DNA from: Atherix ibis
Taxonomy: Eukaryota > Arthropoda > Insecta > Diptera > Athericidae
Direction of reading: 5' to 3'
DNA length: 64,000 bases
Assembly (NCBI GenBank): GCA_958298945.1
Contig: OY282610.1
Span: 19,492,233-19,556,232 of the forward strand
The notes under the pieces are model-generated. The model made no database searches. It worked only from the letters and a program-made list of their open reading frames with translations, and was not told the origin of the DNA. This document shows, piece by piece, positions 36,636 to 47,888 of this stretch. The translations under genes and the position numbers were made by a program. Each line of letters begins with the position of its first letter. Positions within the stretch are counted from its first letter, which is position 1.

Positions 36636-37452
36636 GAGCAGTAAAAACGGCTTTAAGCCTACTAAATTTAGAATAAAACCACGGGGAATGCCTTAGCGAG
36701 ACCACTTTTTACATAGTTTATGTGAGAGTTTCCTTGAAAAATTTCCCTACTGTTCTGTGCCACAAATTGTTATTGAACATCGGAGGTATTATAATAATAT
36801 TAAATGGTTAAAGCAGGCAATTGTAGTATCAGCGTTTAGCTTTTGCTAAAAACAACATTTTATTATATGCATATTGATAGAAGTGCTTGGTGGTGCAAGG
36901 TGCTGCTTGGTGGTGCAGGGTAAGACAAGATTGTCCCATTAAAAATCTTATATATTTGGTTCGGTCGATTTCTTCAAAAGAATAGACATTCACTCAATTT
37001 CCCACTTAACTCCTCTTGCCTTTCTTTGTACCCACACTGAATTTTTCCTACAATTATTTAGCTTTTAAGGATTTTGGGGTAAACAGGATAAGCCCAGCTC
37101 ACCGCACAAGTGTAAATATTGACATATTAATGCCGATACTAAATACTTTGACTGCTATGGTGAACAATTTCTGTTTGCTCGATTTTTTTGGTAGTAAATT
37201 CTAAAAAAAAACAACCAGTATGAGGCTACAGAAATACGAACAGTTCATATATAGTATGTGGGTATGAAAATTTGTATATCATTTAACTGTTTATATAGCA
37301 CCATTGTGGTGAACCTAGTAGGGAACGCGTTCATCAATTTAGTTGGCATGTAACAATTGGATTCGACGGAGGAGAACTAGATCCTTTAAGAATTGTGTCA
37401 GTAACTGCCGATGGTGCTCGAAATATGGCTGAAGATGAAAATTATTTTTTAT
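36636..37452 (+). other. Possible exon fragments of an unrecognised gene
   Basis: Three open stretches have protein-like composition. 36630-36850 is open except for one stop (SLCESFLEKFPYCSVPQIVI). 37057-37159 follows an acceptor-like TTATTTAG and encodes NRISPAHRTSVNIDILMPIL, ending phase 0 before GTGAAC. 37300-37452 follows ATATAG and encodes WHVTIGFDGGELDPLRIVSV then TADGARNMAEDENYFL and a stop. The last two could splice in phase. I do not recognise the family; they may be a degraded gene, an uncatalogued transposon or chance. Base composition is less AT-rich than the surroundings. Confidence 0.28.
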
Positions 37453-37569
37453 AATTTTCAATTATTTACTTAATAGGGTTGAAATTGGCTATGTTGATAG
37501 GTTTTTTTTAACTTGTTCCCAATAGAAGGAGTACAGTTTATTCAAATGTCCTCAAAAGTCGTATTAAAA

Positions 37570-38043
37570 TAATAAAGTTCCAATCAATTATAAAAATAGT
37601 CGATCTGTAAAATTCGCAATAAGGTAATTTTTGGTCGTAATGATCGTTCATTTGAGTCCGCAATCAACAATTTGGGTAGATAAATTTGAGTCCACTGGTT
37701 TGGTACAACAAAATTCTAAGACAACACGTGGTTGTACAGACTGTTTTCAGTTGAAAATGTTACTTCGGTGGGTGAAAATGTTGCAGAGGATCTAGTTTTA
37801 TCGGTTTTAAGACATTCTTAACAATGACCACATGGTGAATTTTGCATAAGAATTTGGCTCTTAAGCATTATAAGGACTAATTGGTGCAAGAATAAAATTT
37901 TGCTGATTGGATTATTGAACATGGTGCTAGTTTTTCATCATCTTTGACGAAGCTTATTTTCACTTAGACGGCTATGTGAACAAGCAAAAAAATGTCGGAT
38001 TTCGACATCTGAAAATCCAAGAGCAGTTATTGAACAGCCACTA
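37570..38043 (+). mobile_element. Tc1/mariner fragment, N-terminal half
   Basis: Degraded frames show SFESAINNLG-like paired-HTH sequence, then a VENVTSVGENV-like segment, and finally FDEAYFHLDGYVNKQKN (the first catalytic block of the same superfamily as element D). It stops where mariner B is inserted (TA at 38044). Confidence 0.75.
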
Positions 38044-38045
38044 TA

Positions 38046-38950
38046 CGAGGTCTGTTCAAAAACTATCGAGAATTTTGAATTTCCGCGGGCTACGTATAAT
38101 CGACTTTCGATCGAAAAATCATGGCGTTATGTTGGTACTCATGTCTCTCACTTATGCCGACAAGTTCGGCCATTTTGAATATTCAGTTAATTTTTGACAG
38201 CTGCTTCGCTTGCACGTGTTTTGCCTCAAAAAATGGATCAAAGAATCTGTTTCGGGAACAAGAAAAAGTCAAGGGTGCCAGATCTGGGGAATATGGTGGC
38301 TGCGGCATTATTAGTGTGTTGTTTTTGGTCAAAAATTCGCGCACAAGCAGCGATGCGTGAGCAGGGGCGTTATCATGGTGCAAAAGCCACATTTTCTTCT
38401 TTCACAAATCCGGACGTTTCTGGCGGATTGCTTCTCGCAACTTGCCCATAACTTGCAGGTAATATTCCTTATTGACCGTTCTACCATGTAGCAAGAACTC
38501 ATAATGCACCACGCCCGTGCAATCGAAGAAAACTGTAAGCAAAACCTTCACATTTGACCGAACATCGCACGCTTTTTTCGGTCTTGGCTCGTGCGGCCGC
38601 TTCCATTGGGATGATTGAGCTTTAGTTTGCACGTCATAACCATAAACCCATGCTTCGTCACCAGTTATCACCCTTTGAAGCAAATTTGGGTCGTAGCGGA
38701 CAGAGTCCAATAGCTCCTTAACAATGTTAATGCGATGCTGTTTTTTGTCGAAAATGGGCAAAAATCGAAGACGAGCCAAAACACGTGCAAGCAAAGCAGC
38801 TGTCAAAAATTAACTGAATATTCAAAATGGCCGAACTTGTCGGCACAAGTGAGAGACATGAGTACCAACATAACGCCACAAAAAATCGAAAATCGAATAT
38901 ACGGAACCCGCGAAAATTCAAAATTCGCGATACTTTTTGAACAGACCTCG
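38046..38950 (-). mobile_element. mariner-family element B with 182-bp inverted ends
   Basis: 905 bp flanked by TA on both sides (38044-38045 and 38951-38952). The transposase runs on the minus strand: VITGDEAWVYGYDVQTKAQ (first catalytic Asp), KVLLTVFFDCTGVVHYEF and GRTVNKEYYLQVMGKLREA. After a frameshift come WLLHHDNAPAHASLLVREF (second Asp) and PPYSPDLAP (third Asp, DD34D class). The left end is not the normal transposon 3' end: 38046-38227 is an inverted copy of the element's own 5' end (38769-38950). The element is therefore a rearranged copy lacking the transposase C-terminus. Confidence 0.9.
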
Positions 38951-38958
38951 TATTGTTA

Positions 38959-40589
38959 GTCGAAAAAGTTCGTGGCTTTTCTGAGTACAATAGATACGCT
39001 TAAATCATATTGTCAAAATCAATTTATTTTAACTAAATATTCTCCATTATTATCGATAATATTTCGCCATTTTTCGGGCTGAGCCACGATTTCATCAGTA
39101 TAGAACTTCTTCGGTTTCTGGTAGAAAAACTGAATAAAATGATTTTCACAGGACTTGAAGAGTGAAGCACATGCATTTCTGTATTTTATAGTAAAAACAA
39201 AGCGATATATTCTAAAGTTAGCATGGCTAAATGGCATGTTTGTGGCATTTTTCCTAACATGCGTGTGCCATGTATTCTAATTGTCATATTTTTTACTGCA
39301 TGTGCCTTGGTCATGATTTTTCCATGTGAAATAAATGATATATTTTGCCATGCTGTGCAATAGAGTTAAAGTTTGTCTGGCATATGGCAGAAACTAGTCC
39401 GATTTGGCCCATTTCATTCTATAAAACTCGTTTCGCCAATATTTTTTTCAACAATTCAATCTTTTTTCAATCAATCAATTCGAACTTGGATTACTCTGCC
39501 TCACGCGGTTATTTCGAATCAATACAATCAACAGCTCCCTTTACCGTTTCAAATAATTTCCATACGCGTGATGTACCAAAACATAGTAAAGATATTAAAA
39601 ATTCCTTTAGTGTAAGTGCTTTATAAAAAAAATGCAGCGTAATATGCTGGGACATGTACATGCATGTCATGTAGTTGCATGACTATATATATATGATAAC
39701 TCAGTCATATCGTGTACAAAGATACATATGGGTAAGTCGAAAAAGTTCGTGGCGTTTTTGAGTCAAACAGATACGCTTAATTCAAACCAAATATTCGACC
39801 ATGTTTCACCATTTTTTGGACTGAGCCATGATTCTATTAGTATAGAACTTCTGTAGTTTCTGAATGAAAAACTGAATAAAATAGTTTTCACAGGACAGGA
39901 CTCTCTTGAAGTCAGCTTGGTTCCATCAAACGAGTGCTGGAGATATCGATACAAGTGATAGTCTAAGGATGCTATGTCTGGGCTGTAAAGTGGATACATC
40001 AGAACTTCCCAGAAAGGCTTTCTTAATTTTTAGCGAGTCATCAAATATGTGTTGTCGACCCTTGTCCTGGTGGAAGACGACACCATCCCTTTTGATTAAC
40101 TCTGTATGTTTTATCTCAATTGCTTAGTGTAATCTCTCGAGTTAGAGAGATTATTTTATTCATTTTTTCATCGCCAGTTTTAATTCGATTGAGCAATGTC
40201 TCGATTTTATTGCGCTTAAGCAGCATATCGAAGATGTTTAATTAGTCCATCTTGTTTTTCACACTCAATTCATCGAGTTTACTATTGAATCCAGATTTTC
40301 GCAAATGGTTTAAAATGGTTTGATGATGAATGTTTATTTCATAAATTCTCGAAAACATTTTTCGAGAATTTCATCATTTTTTTTCATAAATACCATGAAT
40401 TTTATCACAACGTTATCACCTTTACCGAAGTGGTATTGTAAAATTTAGCCATTTTAAAAAAAAAATATTCACAAAGTTTTAAGCATCACCTCTCAAACGC
40501 GCATCTAGTGTTGTTGCAATGCGACCAGTGGTTGCTGAGCTATTTGGTTTTAACTCCATTGATAGAAAAACGCCATAAACTTTTTCGAC
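38959..40589 (-). mobile_element. Composite mariner element C, copy L
   Basis: 1631 bp with outer inverted repeats GTCGAAAAAGTTCGTGGC (left) and its complement (right, CCATAAACTTTTTCGAC), each bordered by TA. Inside are a 3' transposase fragment (38959-39190; minus strand DEIVAQPEKWRNIIDNNGEY), a spacer of about 545 bp, a second internal repeat end at 39736, and a nearly full but frameshifted minus-strand transposase (39736-40589; LLKRNKIETLLNRI, CPVKTILFSF). A matching composite lies at about 54920-56551 in inverted orientation. Confidence 0.88.
39190..39735 (+). other. Non-mariner spacer inside composite C with a conserved ORF
   Basis: The segment between the two mariner parts contains a plus-strand ORF (39345-39626, 93 codons; SASRGYFESIQS, NNFHTRDVPKH). 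In the other composite the ORF is open in the corresponding frame with several replacements. It resembles no transposase region that I know. It may be captured host sequence or simply shared non-coding DNA. Confidence 0.45.
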
Positions 40590-40591
40590 TA

Positions 40592-42849
40592 GCATATATG
40601 TTATATATGCTTTGCGCGCGCCATGCAACCGTATAACAGAGATTTCTGCCATACGAAAATTGCCGTAAACATGATATCTTCCTATCCAGTCTATTGCCAG
40701 CTTAGCTGTTGCCAGTTTTTCTTTTTCAAATTACCAATACGAGCAAAGCTTACATTGACTTTGCAAGGGACTATTTCTCTTTAAGAATTCATGAAAAGTA
40801 AATATTGTGTACCGATTTTGTTCATCTACAAATATTCATTATACAGAATAGGGAAAAATTTGAATGGGAAAATACAATAATTATTATAACTTTTATATGC
40901 AAAGGCAACGCATACATTTAGCATAATATTCCTAGTTCTTCCGTATTGCAACAGGGCAATCGCTTTGCAATGAGCTTCTACTACAAAATTCCATTCATTT
41001 CCTTGTTATTTAGAAATTTTTTTTGGTAAAAAATCTTTAATTTATTATTTTTAATGATATTTTCATATTCTTATCATAAATAGTATTAATATAAAATATA
41101 ATTTTTTTTTACTGAAAATGAAAATCTTTAAGTTCGAACGTACAGAAAAACTTTCACTTCGAATTTAGTGGCCGCCCCTTATTTCCATATTCTGGACCAT
41201 TTTCATTTGATTCGTTCTGTTCTGTTTATGGGGGGCGGAGCTCCGTTTCAGGATGCTGTACATTCTTTGTTACATGGCCATTGCTTAAAATATTTCCTTC
41301 ACTTTTTTTGCTCCTCTTTTTATCACAAATAAATATGCACCTGATACCCAAAAGCTTAATCTCTAATGGACTAAAGTAACGTTACAGACATTATTCTGTA
41401 TTCAGGAGGGAAGAGGAGGTTCACGTTCGGGGAGAAGGATTTCAATGATAGCGTCTACCATCAGTTTATATGGAATGTTATATTTACATTGAAAATTACG
41501 AATATTAAAGAAGAACTTTTATTTTTTAAAGTTGAACGAAAGTTTTGTTAAAAATTATTTCCATACGAGCAGTAAATGAGCGGACATTTTTCTATAAATA
41601 GTTTTTAATGAAAATTCTTTCTATAAGCATAAATTTTATCAACAATTTAAAAAAAAAAAACATAATTTTTTAGCTTAGTATTTTTTGAAATACAAAAAAA
41701 AATTGCCTATGAAATTATTCAAAAGAATTTTTAGAAAATTTTTGTTTTTTTTTTTGCCAAAGAAATTTTTCAGATTTTCTTTTGGTCTCTTTTAAAATGT
41801 TCAGAAGAAAAAATATCTTTTTATAAAAAACTAATCAAAAGTTAAACTTAAATTTCAAATAAACTTTTTAAATTTTCTATATTTTTAATTGTTTTGTTTG
41901 ATAATTTTTACTAAAAACTTTTAGTAAGGAAATTTTCACTGACAATTTTAATAAAAGAAAAAAGTTCTTTAAGCAAATTTTTTTTCTATCAAAAATTTTT
42001 CTTAAATTTCTTTGAAAAATATTCACTAATAAATGTTTACAAGATTTTTGATAAAATTTTTTTAATTAATAATAATTTTTACGAGGACTTATTTGAAGAT
42101 AATTAAAATTTACGATACACACTTTAATGGAAAATTGGACAAAACTCGTAAAAAAATCTTTAGTGAATATTTGCTATTTTTTAATTTTTTTATAAAATTG
42201 TTTTTACCATTAAAATTTCGTAAAAATTTTTTTGTTGATTTAACAAGTAAAAATATTTCCATTTTTAAAATGTCCATAATAATTGTTTTCAAATCAAAAT
42301 ACAAAAATTTTTTTATTTCAAATCAAATTAATTTGGTTTGTGTGGAACGGTGGAGGGGGAGGGGAGGGATTGTTAGGTGGTTAAATTGTCGTTAATTTAT
42401 TTTTTTAAAATATTTTTTTATTTTGAATTTTTATTAAAAAAAAAAGAAATATTTTTAAGATGAAAATATTTATTTTTCTATTTGAAATTTATTAAAAATT
42501 GGGCAATTATGATGGCAGTTAAGACTATAACTAAAGTCTCCAAATAATACAGTATAACAATTTGCATCGATAGTCTCGTAGCCTTGGGGATTATTCGTGA
42601 CTTATTAGGTATCGATATTATGCTCTACATGTGTTTGTCTTAAGAGAGTGCCTACGCCTATTGGCCATAACCTCCCCCGGTTGGTCATATAGACGGACAT
42701 TTTACGACTTTCTTCTGAAGCGTGCGAAATTTTCCAACGTCTGCGCTTCAGTAGTGCGCCCTAGCTGGCTGCTTCACATTTTAAATCCACAGTCACATCA
42801 AAGCCTACGCCTTGTGAGTCACATCAAAGCCTTGGCGGTCGTGACGGTC
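40592..42849. other. Long AT-rich region without recognised genes
   Basis: Between Flattop paralogue 1 and the 72-bp repeats. 41160-41460 is less AT-rich but I recognise nothing in it. 41470-42480 is dominated by A/T homopolymer runs. A purine-rich G tract (GGTGGAGGGGGAGGGGAGGG) lies at about 42350-42370. Confidence 0.5.
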
Positions 42850-43285
42850 TTGACAATATCTTCACAATGTCAAATTTCAGGATTCGTACCCCTAGCACTG
42901 TTAGACTTTTTGTACCATGTCCTTAGGGTCTTGACAATGTCAGATTTCAGGATTCGCAACTCTAAATAACTGTTAGACTATTTGTACTATGTCCTTAGGG
43001 TTTTGACAATGTCAGATTTCAGTATTCGTATCCCTAAAGCACTGTTAGAATTTTTGTACCATGTCCTTAAGGTCTTGACAATGTCAGATTTCAGGATTCT
43101 CAACCCTAAATAACTGTTAGACTGTTTGTACCATGTCCTTAAGGTCTTGACAATGTCAAATTTCAGGATTCGTACCCTTAAATCACTGTTCGACTTTTTG
43201 TATCATGTCCTTAAGGTCTTGACAATGTCAAATTTCAGGATTCGTACCCCTAAATCACTGTTCGACTTTTTGTATCATGCACCAT
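42850..43285. repeat. 72-bp tandem repeat, about 6 copies
   Basis: The motif CA(A/G)ATTTCAG recurs at 42871, 42941, 43013, 43085, 43157 and 43229 (70-72-bp spacing). Consensus parts include TGTCCTTAAGGTCTTGACAA and CACTGTTAGACTTTTTGTAC. The two rightmost units are nearly identical. Confidence 0.96.
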
Positions 43286-44940
43286 GCCCCTATTGGGGAA
43301 TCGTATGAATTGCATCTGCAAAATAATCGCATGATGGTGTGGTATATCCACTGTCTGATATCTACTTTTGCCCCTTGTTAAACACTTCTTATCATAAGCT
43401 GGTTTATACTTAACATCCTGCCGCGAGGGTGGTTGTTTGATGGATACTCAAAATGCTGAATTTCGTTTAGTACCAAGTCAAGGTGGTCTTCTCAGAAATT
43501 ATCGAGCTGATCAGCTAGTTGCGGAAGCTCTTCAACGTCCTGTTCCCACTGAAATCCCAAATTCGCCACATCTACTGACGAAATGGTATTTAATACGAGT
43601 ATCTTTGGCTCTGCATAGAAAAACAGACTGAACCATTGGTAGAAGATCTCTTTCCACCGATTGGCCAAACATCGACAAACCAGTTTACTCAACAACCATT
43701 CTGAAATTCTGGGCAAGGAAACTTCTCGGATTATGAAGCTCCTAGATCTAAAAACTCCTTTTCCTAATCCTATCTATAATTTTCTAAAACAATCTAATAA
43801 ATCTAATCACTTCTAAACGATGAGTTCCATTAGGTAAAGTGGAATTCCAACTCGCACACAACATGAAGTCACCAAATGCCCGTTATGGTTGTAGCGCTAC
43901 AAAATGTCCTCTGGGTCTTGTCTCAGATATTCACATACAAACAAACAAACAAATAATCAATTTATCAAAATTTTTATATTTCCAATCGACAAAAAAAGTT
44001 CCAAAGAAAAAAAGAAAATTACAGACTTTTTTCGTCACTTAATTAGGAATTTTTTGTTATTGCTTAGAATTGTTATTATTTCAAACACATTTATTTATTT
44101 AGTGCATTAAAAAGTTTGCACAATAAAAATCAGTCTATAATCATAAGAAATACAAAAAAAAATCCTTCGAATGTGAGTTTTCGTATAAATTGATTGGCTG
44201 TAGTGACATTTAAGTGACATTATTGATATGGAATAGTGCAGTGGTACCTAGGCATGCAGTAGAAAATTGGGCAAGTGACTACCTTGGTAATTGAAGCCTT
44301 ACTTGTTAGGAATGGTAACGCATAAAATAAGGAATAAAATTTTGTTAAAGAACTGATAGTGAAAATTATCAAGAAATGAAATTAAATTTTCAAGAAATTG
44401 TAAAGTCGAGACCTTACCAGCAAGATAATGAAATGCAATAATCGTTTAGGTATTGTTATTCGAGAGTGTTGATAGGTTATGTATAATTTTTTGTGGAAAA
44501 AAAAACCAATTACAGTAAGTAAACTTATATTAATTCAAATTTCAACTATCGTTAAAAATGTTGATACATAATAAAATAAGTTGTTTTCATGACAATTGTA
44601 ATCGATTATTTGGGAGCAGTTGGAAAAATTGCTACTACAAAAATTTGAAAACTTGATAAACTTTTTAAACCACTTGATAAAAATAATTTTTATATATATA
44701 TAAATGGAATAAAAATAGATTGTTGGGGATCCATATGGGGGAAGCTCCACCAACTTCTCGACAAAAAATTTATATTATATTATTTTTCTTAAATTTAAAA
44801 TGATTTTATTGATAAGCAATTAATTTTAAAATTGTTATTGTATTTTTATAAATATACATAAAAATATGTTCAATTGTGAATACCGGTACTGAATCTGCAA
44901 TCTATTTGGTAAGCGCTATATATCCTACTGGGTGTGATTA
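43286..44940. other. Unrecognised, partly low-AT region
   Basis: 43430-43760 is less AT-rich and carries a 64-codon plus ORF (MDTQNAEFRLVPSQGGLLRN) and an overlapping 74-codon minus ORF. The composition suggests a retroelement or exon remnant, but no diagnostic motif is visible. The rest is AT-rich. Confidence 0.3.
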
Positions 44941-46430
44941 TGTTCCGAATACGAGGGTAGTCTGATAAGTTAATGATAAATGTAAGAAATATAACTGATA
45001 TTTAAAAAAAACGCCATTACAAATACTGTTTATAAGTAACTGTTTACACAGATAATTTTTAAACTTTAGAGCATGTACGGAAAAGTCATCTCGACAGCTC
45101 GAAATGTACAAAAAAGTCATCAAAATTTACCCCAAAAGGATCGACGTCTACAAGAAGTTTTGTGGCAATTCTTTAAATGATTTTATATTTTATAAATAAT
45201 GGCAATAATAATTTTTCTAACAAAATCCTAATTTCAAATATGTTTTATTTAGCTTAACTTTATAAAGCGCAAATTGAATAATCTTATACTTGCAGGTATT
45301 CAATTAATTATCAATATGACTTATATATATAATAAATGAATTAATATGTAAAAAAACAAAAAGGAATTGATTTCAGCTCTTTTTTTGTAATGTTTGTACA
45401 ATTTATGTAATTTATTTTTATATGTAAGTATGTTTAAAAAAAATTCTAAATTTCAATTGTAAAACACGAAATATTTTCAATTTTCTTCTTTGATTTAGCG
45501 TCCGTATCTGGTTTAGAGTTTTGATCTTAGGAAAAAAAACTATTTTTTGTATTTGAATATGCTTTGAACCGGAAGCTTTTTCTCCGAAATTTAGATTAGT
45601 TTTTTTTTTATTTCGAATTTTAAAAAATCGTTTTTATACGAGTGCAGTCTGATAAGTCAGTGATAAATGCAAGAAATGTACTCGTATCTTATATCAGTAA
45701 AAAGAGATCTTTTTTATCATCTAACATTCTTAAAAAGATCCAACAAAAATTTTTTTTATAAACATCTCTTCATTAGTTTAGTTTTGATAGCCATTGAAAG
45801 CAGACACGATTTGTTTTTTTTAATTGATTTTTTAATTGATATGAATTTCGTGCGTAAATAAAACACTATAATGGGGGGGGGGGGGTGGTTAAAGAATAAC
45901 TGAAACCAAAACCAATTTTGAAAATTATAATACGGTGAAATTTCGCTGATTGGATTATTGAATATGATGGTGTTTTTTTTTTTAAATTGAAAATATTGTT
46001 TTTATTCATAAATGGTAAAGTTTTTACAATATATTTCAATACAAAATAATCATAAAATATGTGTGTTTAATTAAAAATTTCATCTTTAAAAAGTTCTAAT
46101 TGGTAGTAGACCCTATAAAAAGTTATGTCCTTTTCGTTAGGCTACCTAAAATAGTGAATCGATAAACTGTCAATAATGTGTAGTATAATTTTCGTATAAC
46201 ACCATGCAAATTTTCAATATCTTTATTAAATTTTTTTTTTTCAAATTTTTTTGGAATTCTTGTTGGAATAAATTATTTGTGGTAAAAAAAAAATTTTATT
46301 CTTCTTTTTTTGTGTTATTTTCTATTTGTGTAAGAAATAGTTGGGCGTATATAAGTTGAAGGCGTGTAGCTTAAAGTGAACTTTCATTTCAGTGATGAAA
46401 GTTCGATCAAAAAGAGAAAAAAAAGTTTTA
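44941..46430. mobile_element. Scattered Tc1/mariner remnants
   Basis: TIR-like AGTCTGATAAGTTAATGATAA at 44958 and AGTCTGATAAGTCAGTGATAA at 45648 recur elsewhere (58340, 59367, 60578). 45060-45245 resembles a transposase 3' end (compare 50220-50335), and about 45940-45970 resembles the segment just before the first catalytic block at 37895. A 13-G run lies at 45873-45885. None of these pieces is intact. Confidence 0.6.
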
Positions 46431-47880
46431 AACAAAAGTTGGGAAGGAAGAGATCGAAATATTCTCTAGGACTTCGTATCTATGCCGCGCGGCCTGAATT
46501 ATTGTCAAGAAATTTTTTTAGGATTCGTATTTGAGGGGGCTTTGCTTCGAGGTCTAAAGTTTTGAAAGAAATATTTTTTGGCTTCGCATTTGTGGGGGCT
46601 ATGCTTCGACATCTGCATTTTTGAAAGAAATTATTTTGGGCTTCGTATTTGAGGAGGCTTTGCTTCGCGGCCTGAAGTATTGACGTAAAATTTTCTTTTA
46701 GGACTTCGTCTTTGAAGGTGCTATGCTTCGCGGCCTGAAGTATTGACGAAAAATATTCTGTTAGGACTTCGTCTTTGAAGGTGCTATGTTTCGGGGCCTG
46801 AAGTATTTATGAGAAATCTTCTGCTAGGACTTCGTCTTTGAAGTGGCTATGCTTCGAGGTCTGAAGTATTGAAAGAAATTTTTTAGGCTTCGTATTTAAA
46901 AGGGCTTTGCTTTAGGGCCTGAAGTATTGACAAGAAATCTTTTTAAGCTTCGTATTTGTGGAGGCTATGCTTCGAGGCCTAAAGTATTGACGAGAAATCT
47001 TCTCCTAGGACTTCGTCTTTGAAGGGGCTATGCTTCGAGGTCTGAAGTATTGAAAGAAATTTTTTTAGGTTTCGTATTTAAAAGGGCTTTGCTTTAGGGC
47101 CTAAAGTATTGACAACAAATCTTTTTAAGCTTCGTATTTGTGGAGGCTATGCTTCGAGGCCTAAAGTATTGACGAAAAATTTTCTGCTAGGATTTCTTAT
47201 TTGAGGAGGCTATGCTTTGAGGTCTGAAGTATTGAAAGAAATTTTTTAGGCTTCGTATTCAAAAGGGCTTTGCTTTAGGGCCTGAAGTATTGACAAGAAA
47301 TCTTTTTAAGCTTCGTATTTGTGGAGGCTATGCTTCGAGGCCTAAAGTATTGACGAGAAATCTTCTCCTAGGACTTCGTCTTTGAAGGGGCTATGCTTCG
47401 AGGTCTGAAGTATTGAAAGAAATTTTTTTAGGTTTCGTATTTAAAAGGACTTTGCTTTAGGGCCTGAAGTATTGACAAGAAATCTTTTTAAGCTTCATAT
47501 TTGTGGAGGCTATGCTTCGAGGCCTAAAGTATTGACGGAAAATTTTCTGCTAGGATTTCTTATTTGAGGAGGCTATGCTTCGAGGCCTAAAGTATTGACG
47601 AGAAATCTTCTGATACGGTTTTGTTTTTAATGGGGCTATGCTTCGAGGTCTGAAGTATTGAACGAAATAGTTTTGGACTTCGTATTTGAAGGGGCTCTGC
47701 TTCGCGGCCTGAAGTATTGATAAGAAATCTTCTGTTAGGATTTCTTATTTGAGGAGGCTTTGCTCCGCGGTCTGAAGTATTGATGAGAAATTTTCTGCTT
47801 GGGCTTTGTTTTTAATGGGGCTTTGCTTTGGGGTCTGAAGTTTTGAAAGAAATATTTTTAGGCTTCGTATTAAGAAATTT
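46431..47880. repeat. 60-bp minisatellite array with 363-bp higher-order period
   Basis: About 24 imperfect units of 55-62 bp, each with the form (A/G)GGCTTCGTATTTGxxGG then GCTATGCTTCGAGGCCTGAA and GTATTGA. A larger block is repeated: the string TCTCCTAGGACTTCGTCTTT occurs at 47001 and 47364, so six units form a 363-bp higher-order repeat. The array ends 8 bp before the stop codon of Flattop paralogue 2. Confidence 0.95.
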
Positions 47881-47888
47881 GTTTTTAA

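Noticed and set aside
42850..43285. Regularly spaced repeats as a possible CRISPR array
   Set aside because: Units are directly tandem without unique spacers, and the window is eukaryotic; the same applies to 46431-47880.
43286..43760. BEL/Pao or gypsy LTR element end
   Set aside because: A sequence such as CCGCGGCAGGATG-like on the minus strand hinted at it, but no protease, RT, integrase or paired LTR is visible.
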